Shown here in pieces: positions 1 through 12,599 of a stretch of 64,000 nucleotides of DNA. The DNA comes from Stomoxys calcitrans. Taxonomy: Eukaryota; Arthropoda; Insecta; Diptera; Muscidae. Below the pieces are notes generated by a model. The model was given only the letters and a program-made list of their open reading frames with translations. It was not told the DNA's origin and made no database searches. The stretch spans positions 95,619,922-95,683,921 of the forward strand of contig NC_081552.1 in NCBI RefSeq assembly GCF_963082655.1, read 5' to 3'. A program made the position numbers and the translations under genes. Position 1 is the stretch's first letter. Every line of letters starts with the position of its first letter.

Positions 1-50
1 AGAATGACGAAATTAGTATACCCCCCATCTTATGGTGGAGGGTATAAAAA
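1..50 (+). repeat. Family B element, 3' terminal piece
   Basis: This is the last 50 bases of a family B element, cut by the window edge. It shows the typical B end: GAATGACGAAATTAGTATAC, then the short inverted repeat TATACCC...GGGTATA, then TAAAAA. It abuts a family A tail directly. Confidence 0.85.
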
Positions 51-271
51 AAGAATCTGTGCAAAGCTTCAGCTCAATATCTCTATTTTTAAAGACTGTA
101 GCGTGATTTCAAAGACATTCGGACAGACGAACGAACATGTCTAGATCGTCTTAGATTTTTAGGCTGATCAAGAATATATATACTTTATAGGGTCGGAAAT
201 GGTATTTCGATGTGTTGCAAACGGAATGACAAAATGAACATACCTCTTTCCTTCGGTGGGAGGTATAAAAA
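51..271 (+). repeat. Family A element, 3' end only
   Basis: The 3' part of a family A element: a GACAGACGAACGAAC-like tetranucleotide tract, then TCTAGATCGTCTTAGATTTT, ACTTTATAGGGTCGG and a final GGTGGGAGGTATAAAAA. The body and the 5' palindrome are missing. It matches the tail of the complete copy ending near 5141. Confidence 0.8.
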
Positions 272-289
272 AGGTGAAAACCACTCTTA

Positions 290-640
290 AAATTTTTTTC
301 TGAATTCGAAATCCATATTTTTATGCCGAATTTTCTAAAATAAGTTTAATGAAAAAAAAATAAATTTTTTTTTGGTCGACCGGGGGACCCGAACTTGGGT
401 TCGCAAGTCATGCATGGCATGAGAGTTTCGAGCTCTATACAACTAACTCAACTAAAGAATTTGTTCAAAGTCAAGAAAATTTCAATACTCTTGTCTGTCA
501 AGTCTCTTGTAGAGACTATCTTACGTTCTTCAACAAATAATATCTTCGCTTCAATGCGAAAGTTCTTTGAGAAATTAAAGTTTCACATACATATTTGGTA
601 GTTTGCTTTTTCCAAGCGATATTTTTTTCTGTGTACCGCT
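290..640 (+). repeat. Repeat family E copy
   Basis: Anonymous repeat seen again near 5640-5940, 16140-16560 and 55610-55795. Landmarks are a T-run followed by GGTCGACCGGGGGACCCGAA, then AAGAATTTGTT, GTCTGTCAAGTCTC and a closing TTTCACATACATATTTGGTA. No protein is recognisable. The GGGGACCCGAA motif resembles the complement of a tRNA B box, but no A box was found, so a SINE origin is only a guess. Bases 641-837 hold nothing I recognise. Confidence 0.55.
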
Positions 641-837
641 GATTGTTCGGGACTGTTGTTGCAGCTACTCCGTATGGAAAACTCCACAATCAGCGACCTG
701 TGGACGCACCCGATAGCTCGCAGATAAGTTTCTCGTGACAACGATAATAGTTTATGATAATAGTTATCCTGTGCCGGGTTGGCTCGAAGAATGTTGGGCT
801 CCTCCTCACCCGCCAAGAAAGTAAACGAAAATACCAC

Positions 838-1655
838 AATTTTTGTACCCTACACCTCCACTGTGGTACAGGGTATTATAACTTTGTGCATTTGTTTGCA
901 ACGCTAAGAAGGAGAAGAGCTAGACCCATTGATAAGTATACCGATCGGCTTAGAATAACCTCCTGATCCGATTTAGCCATGTCCGTCCGTCCACCTGCAT
1001 GTCTGTATTGTATGTATTCTTGTAATCAAGGTACAGGTCGCATTTGTTGTACGACTGTTACAAAATTTTGCACAAGTCAGTTTTTTTGTTCAAGGACGAA
1101 CGCTATTGACTTTGAATAACATCGGTTCATATTTAGATATAGCTCCCATATATATCTATCATCCGATATGTACTATTAAGGCTGTAGAAGCCACAATTTT
1201 GGTCCGATCTTTACAAAATTTTTCACGAGATGCTTTATTTGACGTTGCAATATGTGTGCAAAATCTCATAAAAATCGGTTCAGATTTAGATATAGCTTCC
1301 TTATATATCATTCATCCGATATGGTCTTCGAAGGCTATAGAAGCCACTATTTTGGTCCGATCTTTGCAAACTTTTGCATCAAATCTTTTATTTGACGTTG
1401 TAATTCTTGTGCAAAATTTCATTAAAATCGACTCAGATTTAAATACAGCTCCCATATATATCTTTCATCCTATATCGCCTTTCAAGACTGTAGTAGCCAC
1501 AATTTTAGTCCGATCTTTGCAAAATTTTGCATGATATGCTTTATTTAACGTTGCAATATGTGTGCAAAGTTTCATTAAAGTCGGTTCAGATTTCGATATA
1601 GCTCCCATATATATCTTCCATCCGATATGGCCTTGTAAGTCTATAGAAATCGCAA
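838..1655 (-). repeat. Family C 153-bp-unit element, minus orientation
   Basis: It starts on the plus strand with the complement of an element tail (TTTTTGTACCCTACACCTCC) and a GTCCGTCCGTCC tract. Tandem units follow, each with ATCGGTTCAGATTTAGATAT. The ATCGGTTCA landmark falls at 1121, 1274, 1427 and 1580, an exact 153-bp step. The open frame across these units is a by-product of a period divisible by three. The 5' end is missing. A second copy lies at 31026-32070. Confidence 0.75.
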
Positions 1656-1689
1656 AAAACGAATTTGGGTCCTAGGGTCCATCCCACCG

Positions 1690-2844
<1,155 letters not shown>

Positions 2845-3831
2845 ATTTTTGAACCCATAACCATAGACTAAATTCTAATACGCAAAACCCTCCAATGGAT
2901 CTAAAAAATCCACCTTTCCCAATTTTTCACGTCGTTGCAGCACGTGTTATCGTTAACTGATCGTTATGATATTTCGTATTTCGCTTATTAGGACCAAAAG
3001 GAAAATAAATGGTCGGCATGCGTTGCTGTATTTCCAAAAATAAATTGTCTCCCTTATAGGATGGAACAGTCTAATGCACATAAAGAAGACCCATATTTTA
3101 GCTAGAGCAGCTCCTTCGGCAATAAAGTTTTAGTTGTGTTTCCATTACCCTTGCCTGCCAATGCCCGTCGTAAACTATAAGCGCAAAAAAGGAGGAAAAC
3201 AAAATAAATTAATTCAATTATTATTACAACATAATATTAGTGCTATTTGCATAAGAATTGTTTCGTTCCAGAGGAAATCTCTATAAAATATTTGTTTGCC
3301 GCTCATAAAGGACAACCCCAAAATATACGTCGCCGACGCCACTATTCCATGTGGCATGCCAGGCAACGCTGACACAGCACACCATATGGCAACTAACCCT
3401 TGAAGCCAGTCTAAGTGTATTGCGACTTGGAGGAGGGCCTTGAGGTATTCTAGGCGGTTTGTACTCTTGGCAAAGGGTTATTAAGGTCAGAGTTTTAGGC
3501 AAATAACCAATAAAAAAGGGAAAAAGTCTGTAAAATGGGAGAGAAAGTCTATAAAAGCCTATGTATGCATGTAACGTTTTGGTGTATACACACACATTGC
3601 CCTGAAAATCATCACAGTCACTGTAAACTATAGAATAACCCATGTATGGATTGTGCATAATAGATTGGGACTGGAGCATGAGATTGTGTTGTGTATTTAA
3701 GCTTTCACATTTAAATATATGTCAACAAGGCACAAATAAATGAATGGCTGCATGAGTAAAATGAACAGCAGCAGACTTAGAACTTAAATAAGAGGAGGGT
3801 ATGTTAAGGCCGATCTATGTAAGTTAGATAC
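2845..3831. other. Unassigned intergenic DNA
   Basis: About 1 kb between the microsatellite and the first complete family A element. A 132-codon minus-strand frame at 3281-3679 shows no motif I recognise, no family and no context to support it. I see no repeats shared with the rest of the window. Confidence 0.5.
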
Positions 3832-5141
3832 AACAAGTAAAAAGGCGTTAAGTTCGGCCGGGCCGAACTTTGGATACCCACCACCTCGGGTATATATGTA
3901 AACCACCTTTCATAAAAATTCGGTGAAAATGTCTAGCTTATACTCATATACCTCATACCGATCTGAACTATATACGACACGTATGTCGAAAAGCCGAACA
4001 TAAGTCACTGTGTCAAATTTCAGTGAAATCGGACTATGAATGCGCCTTTTATGGGGCCAAGACTTTAATTCGATATATCTGTCTACATGGCAGCTATATC
4101 CATATCTGGACCGATTTGGGCCAAGTTGCATAAACATGTCGAAGAGTCTAACACAAAGCACTGTCCCAAATTTCGGCGAAATCGGACAATAAATGCCTGT
4201 TTTATGGGCCCTAAACCTTAAATCGTGAGATCGGTCTATATGGCAGCTATATCCAAATCTGGACCGATCGGTGCGATATTGCAGAAGTATGTCAAGGGGC
4301 TTAACTTAACTCACTGTCCCAAATTTCGGCGATATCGGACAATGAATGAGCATTTTATGGGCCCAAAACCATAAATCAAGAAATCGATCTATATGGCAGC
4401 TACATATGTCCATATCTGAACCGATCTGGACCAAATTGAAGAAATATATCAAAGGGCCCAACACAACTCACCGTCCCAAATTTCAGCAAAATCGGATAAT
4501 AAATGTGGCTTTTATGGGCCTTACACCATAAATCGGAGGATCGACCTATATGGCAGCTATATCCAAATCTGGACCGATCTGAGTCAAATTAACGAAGGAT
4601 GTCGATGGGTCTTGCACAATTCACTGTCCCGAATTTCATCAAAGTCGGATAATAAATGTGGCTTTTGTGGGCCTAAGACCCTAAATCGGAGGATCGGTCT
4701 ACATGGCAGCTATATCCAAATCTGGACCGATCTGAGCAAAATTGACGAAGGATGTTGAAGGACCTTACACAACTCACTGCCCCAAATTTCAACAAAATCG
4801 GATAGTAAATGTGGCTTTTATGGGCCTAAGACCCTAAATCGGCGGCCGCCATATAGACCATATGGGGGCTATATCGGACTATATCTTGATCTTCGAACTT
4901 AACCTGCTTATGGACAAGAAGAATCAGTGCAAAATTTCAGCTCAATATCTCTATTTTTAAAGACTGTAGCGTGATTTCAACAGACAGACGGACAGACGGA
5001 CGGACATGTCTAGATCGTCTTAGATTTTTACGCTGATCAAGAATATATATACTTTATAGGGTCGGAAATGGATATTTCGATGTGTTGCAAACGGAATGAC
5101 AAAATGAATATACCCCCATCCTTCGGTGGTGGCTATAAAAA
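3832..5141 (+). repeat. Family A 153-bp-unit element, complete
   Basis: The best complete A copy. The 5' end is AACAAGTAAAAAGGCGTTAA, followed at once by the palindrome TTCGGCCGGGCCGAA (3 more paired bases each side) and GGATACCCACCACC. Tandem units follow; AAATGTGGCT falls at 4501, 4654 and 4807, a 153-bp step. The 3' part has a GACAGACGGACGG tract, the ACTTTATAGGGTCGG block and GGTGGTGGCTATAAAAA. The 5' GGATACCCACCACC and the 3' GGTGGTGGGTATA type sequence form a subterminal inverted repeat. There is no coding capacity and no clear target duplication. Confidence 0.85.
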
Positions 5142-5640
5142 TCAATTATTCCATCAAATTAATAGGAAAATATAATTTTTATGGGCCCAAGTCTGCAAAT
5201 CGGAAGATAGATCTGCATGCACTTATACCTAAATGTTGTCCGATCTGGACCATATTCCACAGATGTCGAGGAATTCATACAACACACTAATTCCAATTTT
5301 AGTATATATATGTAAATGTGATTCAATCTCGACATAGTGGGTCGTAATCGGTCTGTATGACAGACCGGTCTGATTTCTCAATCGGGTAATCGATAGTTTT
5401 GGCAGGTGTATTCTCATATGGTCCAAACTATTTCATCAGCGTCCTTACCAACTTACAGTTACAAATTCCGTTGGGTAAAAAACATCGCCTTTTATGGGTA
5501 CAAGATCATGTATTCACACACCGAGTAAACAGATTTGTAGCCCGAACCAATTTTTTAGTCTTTCACGCATCCTCTAGCCTACGGGCAATAAGCATTGCTG
5601 TACCGTTATAAGTTTTTGAATTAAATTAAAATTAAAAATA
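5142..5640 (+). repeat. Decayed family A-like sequence
   Basis: The phrases GGGCCCAAGTCTGCAAATCGG and GTCCGATCTGGACCATATTCC at 5180-5265 match the A unit, but the rest has drifted. It probably represents an older copy next to the complete one. No gene is seen. Confidence 0.35.
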
Positions 5641-5940
5641 TATTTAATAAGAAATATATATATTTTTAAGTCGAATTTTCTTAAATAAGAACAAAGAATA
5701 AAGAAAATAATAAGAAAGAGAAATTAACAAAAAAAAAAATTGGTCTGCCGGGGGACTCGAAACTCGGGTCCCGAATTCTCCAGTGTAGTACTAACTGCCG
5801 GAAGGATAGTTATCACAACTACAGGTAAGGGGTTAGTAGATTTCCGGTATGGCAGTTAGCACAACTACCGGTAGGGTAATAAGCAAAACTGCCGTAAGAG
5901 TGTTGTGCAAACTCTTTGGTGGTACTGCAGAAAATAAAAC
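5640..5940 (+). repeat. Repeat family E copy with short degenerate repeats
   Basis: It carries GGTCTGCCGGGGGACTCGAA as in the other E copies. Bases 5795-5900 then hold about three degenerate copies of a unit around CTGCCGGAAGG / AACTACCGGTAGGG, roughly 35-45 bp apart. Bases 5941-6110 show nothing recognisable. Confidence 0.45.
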
Positions 5941-6110
5941 GTTGATACAATTGGCAGAAGCAAAATGAATTAATTTTGTATGGAAATGATTGATGGAAAG
6001 TAGCATCTTCTTTTAACCCTATTTATTGTGTTGTGGTTAAGATAGCTACTGATCTATGAAAATAACTAAACTGTGATTCGAACAATTGAAATTGTTTTCA
6101 CATTATTATC

Positions 6111-6264
6111 TTTTTATACCCTCCACCATAGGATGGGGGTATACTAATTTCGTCATTCTGTTTGTAACACCTCGAAATATGCATCTAAGACCCCATAAAG
6201 TATATATATTCTTGATCGTCATGTCATTTTAAATCGATCTAGCCATGTCCGTCTGTCTGTCGTT
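6111..6264 (-). repeat. Family B 3' end fragment, minus strand
   Basis: The complement of a B tail: TTTTTATACCCTCCACCATAGG through CCATGTCCGTCTGTCTGTCG. It stops where LINE-like sequence starts, so the LINE inserted into or replaced the rest of this copy. Confidence 0.75.
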
Positions 6265-8560
6265 AGTCAGTGCAGGGACGGTAGACTCAATAGCCTAACA
6301 AACAGGGAACCGATGATGGAACCATTACCGACTTTCTTAAGATTCGGAAGACTAGGATATGCAAAGATCCTAATATTAAAACATTAGGCAGTGCAGTGAC
6401 GGGAAACTCAATGCAACCTAAAGAACAGGGAGCAGACGATGAGACCAACACCCGCTCCCAAGAAGCCCATCTAATGGAGGACCAATGATTGGGGTCATCC
6501 AGATAAACCTCGACCGGAGCAAGAAAGCTACTCACGCTCTGATGGAGAACATCAAACAACAAACAAACAAATTTTGCCCATGAACATTCCACCAAGGAAC
6601 AGGGGCAAACTTCTTACAGATAAATGAGTGCAGTCCGATTCCAGTTTTAAGCTCAATGGTAAGGGGCCTTCTTTTTATAGCCGAGTCCAAATGGCGTGCC
6701 GCAGTGCGACACCTCTTTGGAGAGAAGTTTTACATGGCATAGTACCTCACAAATGTTGCCAGCATTAGGAGGGGAAAACCACCGCTGATTTTTTTTTTTA
6801 TGGTCTCGCCAGGATTTGAACCCAGGCGTTCAGCGTTATAGGCGGACATGTTAACCTCTGCGCTATGGTGGCCTCCGGAGAGATGGAGAAAATCAACAAG
6901 GTTAATATTGTCTTAATTCAAAAGCCGTGGACATCCTGGAGCAAAGTTTCTGGACTGAACCATATCAACTACCGATTATTCTATGCTCACACTGGTACTC
7001 GACCGAATATGTGTCATACAAATTTAAATTATCTATTTTCCCCAGAGTTGCCAACGTTGTAACAGTGATGAGAGACAGGGAGACGGAGAAGCAAACCTGG
7101 CATCACGTTTTATGCCTTTCGACTCTTCGACACCACCACCTTCGTCGGAGCTGCAACGGTTGGTGGAATGAGGTACTAATAGGGGCGATGCGAACTCTCA
7201 CCATATTTCGTGGGGTAGTAGCAACATTAATAAGCGGGACCAAGCCCTGGCAAAATTCTTCAATACCAACGACCTAATAACACTTAATATTGGTAACACC
7301 GCTACCTTTGTTAATAGGATTAGGGAGTAGGTTTTGGATGTGACAATATGTTTGGAAAATCTAATCGATGAGGTTCAGGACGGCCAGTGCTGAATTCGAT
7401 AAGCTTCCGTAATAAGTTGAAATCCAACTTGCCAAAATTCGGAAGGCTACTAATAAGAGGACTTGGGCAAGATAATTGAGATTGTCCAAGCATAGAAGAC
7501 ATTGACGACAATGTCAAAAGGATTACGGCTTCACTGGTGGAGTCTTTCGAAGATAGTTGTCCTCTTCGGGAAAGCAAATCAGCCCATGAAAATCCCTGTC
7601 TGACCGGAGAGATTCGCAACATTGAGAAAGAGGTCCGCAGACTTTTTAACAGAGCAGGTCGTAAAAAAGCGGAAGTATATTGGAATGTGTATTATACACT
7701 GCTCAAGGAAACAATAAGATTACCACAGCGCCAAAACCTGCTTCATGAAGGTTATCTTCGATTGCGTTAATGACGCCGCCAAGATGAAAAAGTTTCTCTA
7801 TAAAATCCATGTCCAAACTGAAACGTTAGTAGACGAGATGGGAGTGAGAATAGAAACAATGGAGGACATGTTGAGGCTTTTGATGACAACGCATTTTCCA
7901 CAGGATACGACGGGACTCACGGCTAGGGCTTGCATATACTCCCAAAGCCTAACAGGAGGCAAGGGTGATGTTTATACCCAAGCCCGGCAAGGCAGGTTAT
8001 GCGACACCCAAGGGCTACAGGCCTATAAGCCTTACGTTCTTTCTTCTCAAAATCATGGAACGCATTGTGGATACCATGGTAAAGAGTAGGACATCCAGCG
8101 AACTGCTTAAATACAAACAGCATGTCTATGTAAAGGGAAGGTCGGCGGAGACTGCCCTGCACGAGGTTGCGCTTAAAGTAAAAGAATTCTTCGATGCCAA
8201 GCGGCTTGCATTGACATCTAGGGGGCGTTTAATAATGTGCGTACCGACACATTGATCCAATCCTTAAACCAGTATCGGGTGGACCGGTTCTTTAGAGACT
8301 GGATAAACCACATGGTAAGGAACAGGTGGATAAATTGCGGTTCCCATGACATAAATATAGGCAAGAAAGTGGCACAGGGTACGTCACAGTAGTGACGATA
8401 ACTACTTTGGGTGATCACCATAAATAACCTATAACGGATGCTGACTGAGGAGGGATTTGAACCCGTCTGCTATGTAGACGATGTTATAATACTTCTTAGG
8501 GGTAAGAATCCGAACCAGTTATGCACAAGGGCCGAAAGGGTCTTGGATATAGCATATGAC
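6265..8560 (+). pseudogene. Jockey-type LINE ORF2 relic (endonuclease and reverse transcriptase)
   Basis: A decayed non-LTR retrotransposon. About 6480-6541 encodes the start of an AP-endonuclease (IGVIQINLDRSKKATHALME). A SINE interrupts it, and the endonuclease resumes at 6890 (NIVLIQKPWTSWSKVSGL; a WGSSNINKRDQALAKFF-like DANSHH segment near 7180-7260 in a shifted frame). A linker follows (7500-7900), then reverse transcriptase at 7960-8560: KGYRPISLTFF, TALHEV, the AFNNVRTDTL core region, and CYVDDVIILL, the catalytic YxDD box. Several frameshifts and stops make it inactive. Bases 6265-6420 hold two imperfect copies of a segment starting CAGTGCAG. At 8560 it joins an ORF1-type fragment of another copy. 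Confidence 0.8.
6556..6881 (-). mobile_element. tRNA-derived SINE with target-site duplication
   Basis: Read on the minus strand: TAGCGCAGAGG fits a pol III A box (plus-strand 6855-6865) and GGTTCAAATCC fits a B box (6812-6822). A body follows, ending in a GTTTGTTTGTTGT-like tail. The copy is bracketed by GATGGAGAACATCAA (6541-6555) and GATGGAGAAAATCAA (6882-6896), a target duplication with one mismatch, so the boundaries are firm. It inserted into the endonuclease domain of the LINE. A shorter relative lies at 30264-30444. Confidence 0.85.
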
Positions 8561-9038
8561 TGTAAGATGGGTCCAAGAAACTTTGCTAATGCCGCTAGGG
8601 AGAGTTTGGTGATTGCAGTTGTCGACAACGGAGAAGAACAGGGCTGCATACCTAAGAATAGTTGGAGTGGGATAGTCAACGGACTGTTATCAGTATACTC
8701 CGATGTCTTTGAGGTGTTTCCTGGGTCTCATCCAGTTTTTGACGATGCAGGCTGGTATCGAGGCTCATACAGACTAATCGCTTTTGGCGATCAACGCTCC
8801 ATTGAAATGTATCGTTGTGCTAAGAAATATTGGTGAAATCTGGTGCAGCACTAGATTAAGTCAAGAAGGAAGATATTCCTTTTCGACCAATGGCGCATGC
8901 TTGGGTACCAAGGATTCCTTCAGATCATGAATCGATACTTAAAAAAACTAAGAGAATGTAATACCAATCTTTCAACCACCGACTGGAAGATTGGATGAGG
9001 CTGATGGTGACCGGAGAGGAACATTCTGTGCTCGAGAC
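8561..9038 (+). pseudogene. Jockey-type LINE ORF1 C-terminal fragment
   Basis: In one frame it reads ANAARESLVIAVVDNGEEQG, then VFDDAGWYRGSYRLIAFGD and, after stops, STTDWKIG. From memory these match the C-terminal part of the gag-like ORF1 protein of Jockey-clade LINEs, where an FDxAGWYRG...LIAFxD block precedes a PTADW motif. The ORF1 at 63205-64000 stops just before the equivalent point. Here ORF1 runs straight into the ORF2 linker, so the endonuclease region was deleted. Confidence 0.6.
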
Positions 9039-11640
9039 CTATTACGGTGGGGTATATTCAGAAGTCAGAGAATGTATGGACAATGTCTAGTGAGGAAACA
9101 CTAGAACTACTCGTTGAAATTCTTCAACGGACAACGTGGCGCCAGAAGAGTTTGTCACTGGTATGCATTCGTCGGAGGCTATTAGGAAAATTGTGTGTGA
9201 CCCGAAAATCCTTTGGGCGATAAGAAGTTTCGACTCCTTTAAGTCGCCAGGCCCCTGTTGCACCGGTTGAATTTCAAGCTGTGTCTGATAGACTGGTTCT
9301 TGGCTTAGAAAGATATACTCTGCTTGAACCAGAATGTCACATATACCTGTGAGATGGAGGGACACGAAGGTCATTTTCATTCCGAAAGCAGGAAAACCCT
9401 ATCACACGAAGGCGAAAGATTTTCGTCCTATTAGTCTGTCATCCTTTATGCCGAAGACTCTTGTGAGGTTGATAGAAATATATCTTAGGGCAAAGATCGC
9501 TGGAGATCGCCTGTCACGGCAGCAGCATGCATATAGTAAAAGCAAATCCAGCAAAGCAAAGCAAACAGCCCTTCACGACCTAGTCGGCTACATAGAGGGT
9601 TCTCTCACTGTCAAGGAATATACAATGCTAGCACTTCTTGACATTGAAGGTGCTTTCAATAATGTAAAACTGACGTCAATCAACTCTACCGTCAGAAAGA
9701 TTATTAATAACTTACTAATAGCCTCCGACGAATGCATACCAGTGACAAACTCTTCTGGCGCCACGTTGTCCGTTGAAGAATTTCCCGGGAAATGTGTATC
9801 AACGAGTAGTTCTAGTGTTTCCTCACTAGACATTGTCCATACATTCTCTGACTTCTGAATATACCCCACCGTAATAGATGCATTACGGCAGGCTTAGAAT
9901 CTGTGGATCTAAAAAGATGGGAGAGAAGAGGAACACCTCAAGTAGGTGTACTGCCTCCTCTACTTTGGAATATAGCCGTTAACAATATATTATTGTCTCT
10001 GGAAGAAAAAGATGTAAAAGCGGTCGCGTATACTGATGACGTGGGAAAGCTTCCCAGCACTCTAAGAGATATACTTCAGGAAGCTCTACTTGCAACAGCA
10101 AAATCGGCTACCGAAAGATTTCTGGGTATAAATCCGTGCAAAATAGAAGTAATCCTTTTCAGCAGGAGATACAAGTTACCTACAGCGGAACCAGTCTTTT
10201 TGGATGGAGAGAATGTTCAATTTACAGAAGGAGCAAAATACCAGGGTGTTTTGCTGGACAGGAAATTGAACTTCAAATCCAACATTTTGGAAAGGGCAAG
10301 AAAGCCCACTCTTGCCCTATACACCTGCAAGAGAGCCATTGGCAAAGGTTGGGGACTTAGACCGCGTGTCATGCATTGGATATATATCGCAGTTGTCAGA
10401 CCTATTATGCTATATGGTGTTGTTGTCTGGTGGACGGCGCTTCAAATATCCACATACTGCTCAATACTACCGGATCCAAGGGATGGCTTGTTCGTGCATC
10501 ACAGCCGCGCTGAGGACGACACCATCTGATGCACTGAATTTAATGCTACATCTTATGCCTCTGGACATTGTGGCTACCCAAATTGCAGCGACCACCGCCG
10601 TGAGGTTAAGGGAGCTTTCTCATTGGGCATATGTCGGATACGGACACTGTGTTATCCTTGATACAATATCTGATGTTCCATGCAGTGTGGATTACACCCT
10701 ACCTGAGCCGCTTTTTGATAAAAATTACTATATCACTATTCCTGATAGAACCGATTGGAACTACGATAGCCCTGGTAACAGAAGTTACATAGACTTCTAT
10801 ACGGATGGTTCCAAACTAAACGACCAGGTGGGCTTTGGGGTGTGCTCTAAAGATATAGAACTGGTGATATCGAAGAGGTTACATGACCACTGCAGTGTGC
10901 TTCAAGCAGAGATCCTTGCAATTAAGGAAGTGGTGGAATGGCTAAGACATAATGTCATTACGACGATTGGCATAAATATCTTCTCAGACAGCCAGGCAGC
11001 CATTAAATCCCTATAGAACGTATTTCTGCCCTCGACTGTCGCAGATCTCTCAACGAGATGGCTGAATAGTTCAAAATTGACATGTTCTGGGTGCCGGGCC
11101 ACAGAGATATCCCAGGGAATTGAAAAGCGGACAAGCTTTCGAGAATAGGAACTATCCGACACATTACAGGGATACTGGAATCTGTGGGTATGCCTCTAGC
11201 GACATGTAAGCTAAGTTTTCAGGACTAAGCCCGAAGGACAATGAATGATAGATGGCCACAAAGAGGGGGCTGTGAGCATTTCATAACAATGTGGCCTAAT
11301 CTAGACTTGAAGAGGTCCACGTACTGAAGGTGGCCGGCAACGACTTATGCAGAAGCTGTGAGGACATCGAAGAAGAAGTAACAATAGAACACCTTTTGTG
11401 TGTGTGTCCCGCACCAGCAGTTAGAAGGAGTTCCACTTTAGGGTATCATTTCTTGATAATCTGTCCGATTAAGCGGATGTGAACATTCGCAAGTTCGCAG
11501 GGCTTTTTAAAGCGATCTGGAAGGTTCAATGGTAGGAACTAAAAGGCATCTTCCTTCTTCTCTTCCTGTGGTATCACAATGGACGAAAACGTCTAAGTGA
11601 GTCCGATGGCAGACTGCCACTTAAACTTAACCTAACCTAT
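9039..11640 (+). pseudogene. Jockey-type LINE ORF2 relic: RT, RNase H, Cys-rich end, 3' UTR
   Basis: Linker (SSEETLELL-type, 9075-9330), then RT: TKVIFIPKAGKP, KDFRPISLSSF, LLDIEGAFNNV (9630-9670). An inverted duplication interrupts at 9715-9877. RT continues with GTPQVGVLPPLLWN (second Gly of the usual GTPQGGVL is Val), then AVAYTDDVGKL with the catalytic YxDD. RNase H follows at 10780-11130: IDFYTDGSKL, LQAEILAIKE, NIFSDSQAAIKSL, then a WVPGHRDIPGN-like stretch after a stop. A Cys-rich C-terminus (CEDIEEEVTIEHLLC) lies near 11350-11405. The 3' UTR ends near 11640 in TTAACCTAACCTAT. Multiple stops and frameshifts; dead copy. Confidence 0.85.
9715..9877 (-). repeat. Inverted duplication of the LINE linker inside the RT domain
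   Basis: The reverse complement of 9039-9185, from CTATTACGGTGGGG to GAGGCTATTAG. The downstream copy keeps 16 bases (ATACACATTTCCCGGG) that the upstream copy lacks; this explains 163 against 147 bp. Read on the minus strand it encodes SSEETLELLVDTHFPG, the normal linker motif. It splits the RT between its LDIEGAFNN and GTPQ motifs. Confidence 0.9.
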
Positions 11641-11910
11641 GATCCAAATCAATCCATAATCTGATATTTCTCCAATATTAACCGATCTGACGTTTTGTGC
11701 TTCTTTACAATTTGGCTGAGAATTTGAACGTAGGGTTTCTTTTGACTTCCAAGGATCGCATATGAGAAGCTAGACGGCGCAGTTATTAGCCGATTTGGTT
11801 AAAATTTTGAACTTGGTATCTTTCTATGACTTCTAATAGCCACAACAAATACGTTCAATATCGGTCCATAACCTGCAATAGCTCTTTTGTATATGAAAAA
11901 TCGTTAATTT
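11641..11910 (-). repeat. Old B/C-like unit remnants
   Basis: Phrases such as GACTTCTAATAGCCACAACA, TATCGGTCCATAACCTG and AATAGCTCTTTTGTATAT match complements of family B units, but many substitutions separate them from the clean copies. The stretch ends at a T-run near 11910; 11911-12079 holds nothing I recognise. Confidence 0.45.
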
Positions 11911-12079
11911 TTTTTTTTTTGCTTGATGTTTATCATTGTGATAAAACGTTTGAAACTTTAAATGGGCTAAATTAGTCCATGTTAGGATACAACTCTTATA
12001 CTAAGAATCTCCTGATTTAACTTTTAAAGCTCTTGCAAAACGCACATCTTATTAAGATTATCTGATACCGAAAAAGAAA

Positions 12080-12262
12080 CTGAAAAAGTTTCTCTCAAAA
12101 ACACATGTCCAAACTGAGACGTAAGTAGACGACATGAGACTGAGACATCAGAGGCCATGTTGAGACCGGTCTGTACGACATGATCAACGGAGTCATCGAA
12201 ATCTTGGAGCAATGAGTTTATCACTGCAGACTTTAAGGTAAAGGAAGCCTTGAAAGGAAATT
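12080..12262 (+). pseudogene. LINE linker fragment
   Basis: AAAAAGTTTCTCTCAAAAAC, CATGTCCAAACTGAGACGTA and GAGGCCATGTTGAG align with 7785-7875 of the first LINE (region between endonuclease and RT), with small indels. It is too short and decayed to encode anything. Confidence 0.5.
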
Positions 12263-12599
12263 ACACATTTAGGAGCTCAAAGACGTTGCGTACTATGTAG
12301 ACGGGCCGAAGGCTCCCAATGGGGCCTGAGTTTGAGGATAGTCTGCTGACTCTACATGAGCATGATTTCTCCAATACTTACTTTCACATCAGTGGTTTAG
12401 TGGACTGCGATGCAGAAAAGGTGCAACGTAAGGATAATACTACTGGCTCAGAGAACATATTGTCTTCGCATCGGCAGAGCAATGAGGACAACGCCCAAAA
12501 GGACACTGGGTACTATTCTACATATACGACCAAAATATGAAAACAGATTAAGTTTGAGGCAGCCGCAGTGGCTACACAGATAAAAATAACTTTGATAAT
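12263..12599. other. Unassigned DNA
   Basis: It contains a 73-codon plus-strand frame (12319-12540) without a recognisable motif. TACTATGTAGACGGGCC at 12291 faintly recalls a LINE RT box region, but this is too weak to call. Confidence 0.35.

Noticed and set aside
1106..1534. 142-codon frame with three similar blocks
   Set aside because: Three family C units of 153 bp read through; not a repeat protein.
3281..3679. 132-codon minus-strand frame
   Set aside because: No recognisable domain and no context; frames of this length occur by chance in a 64-kb window.
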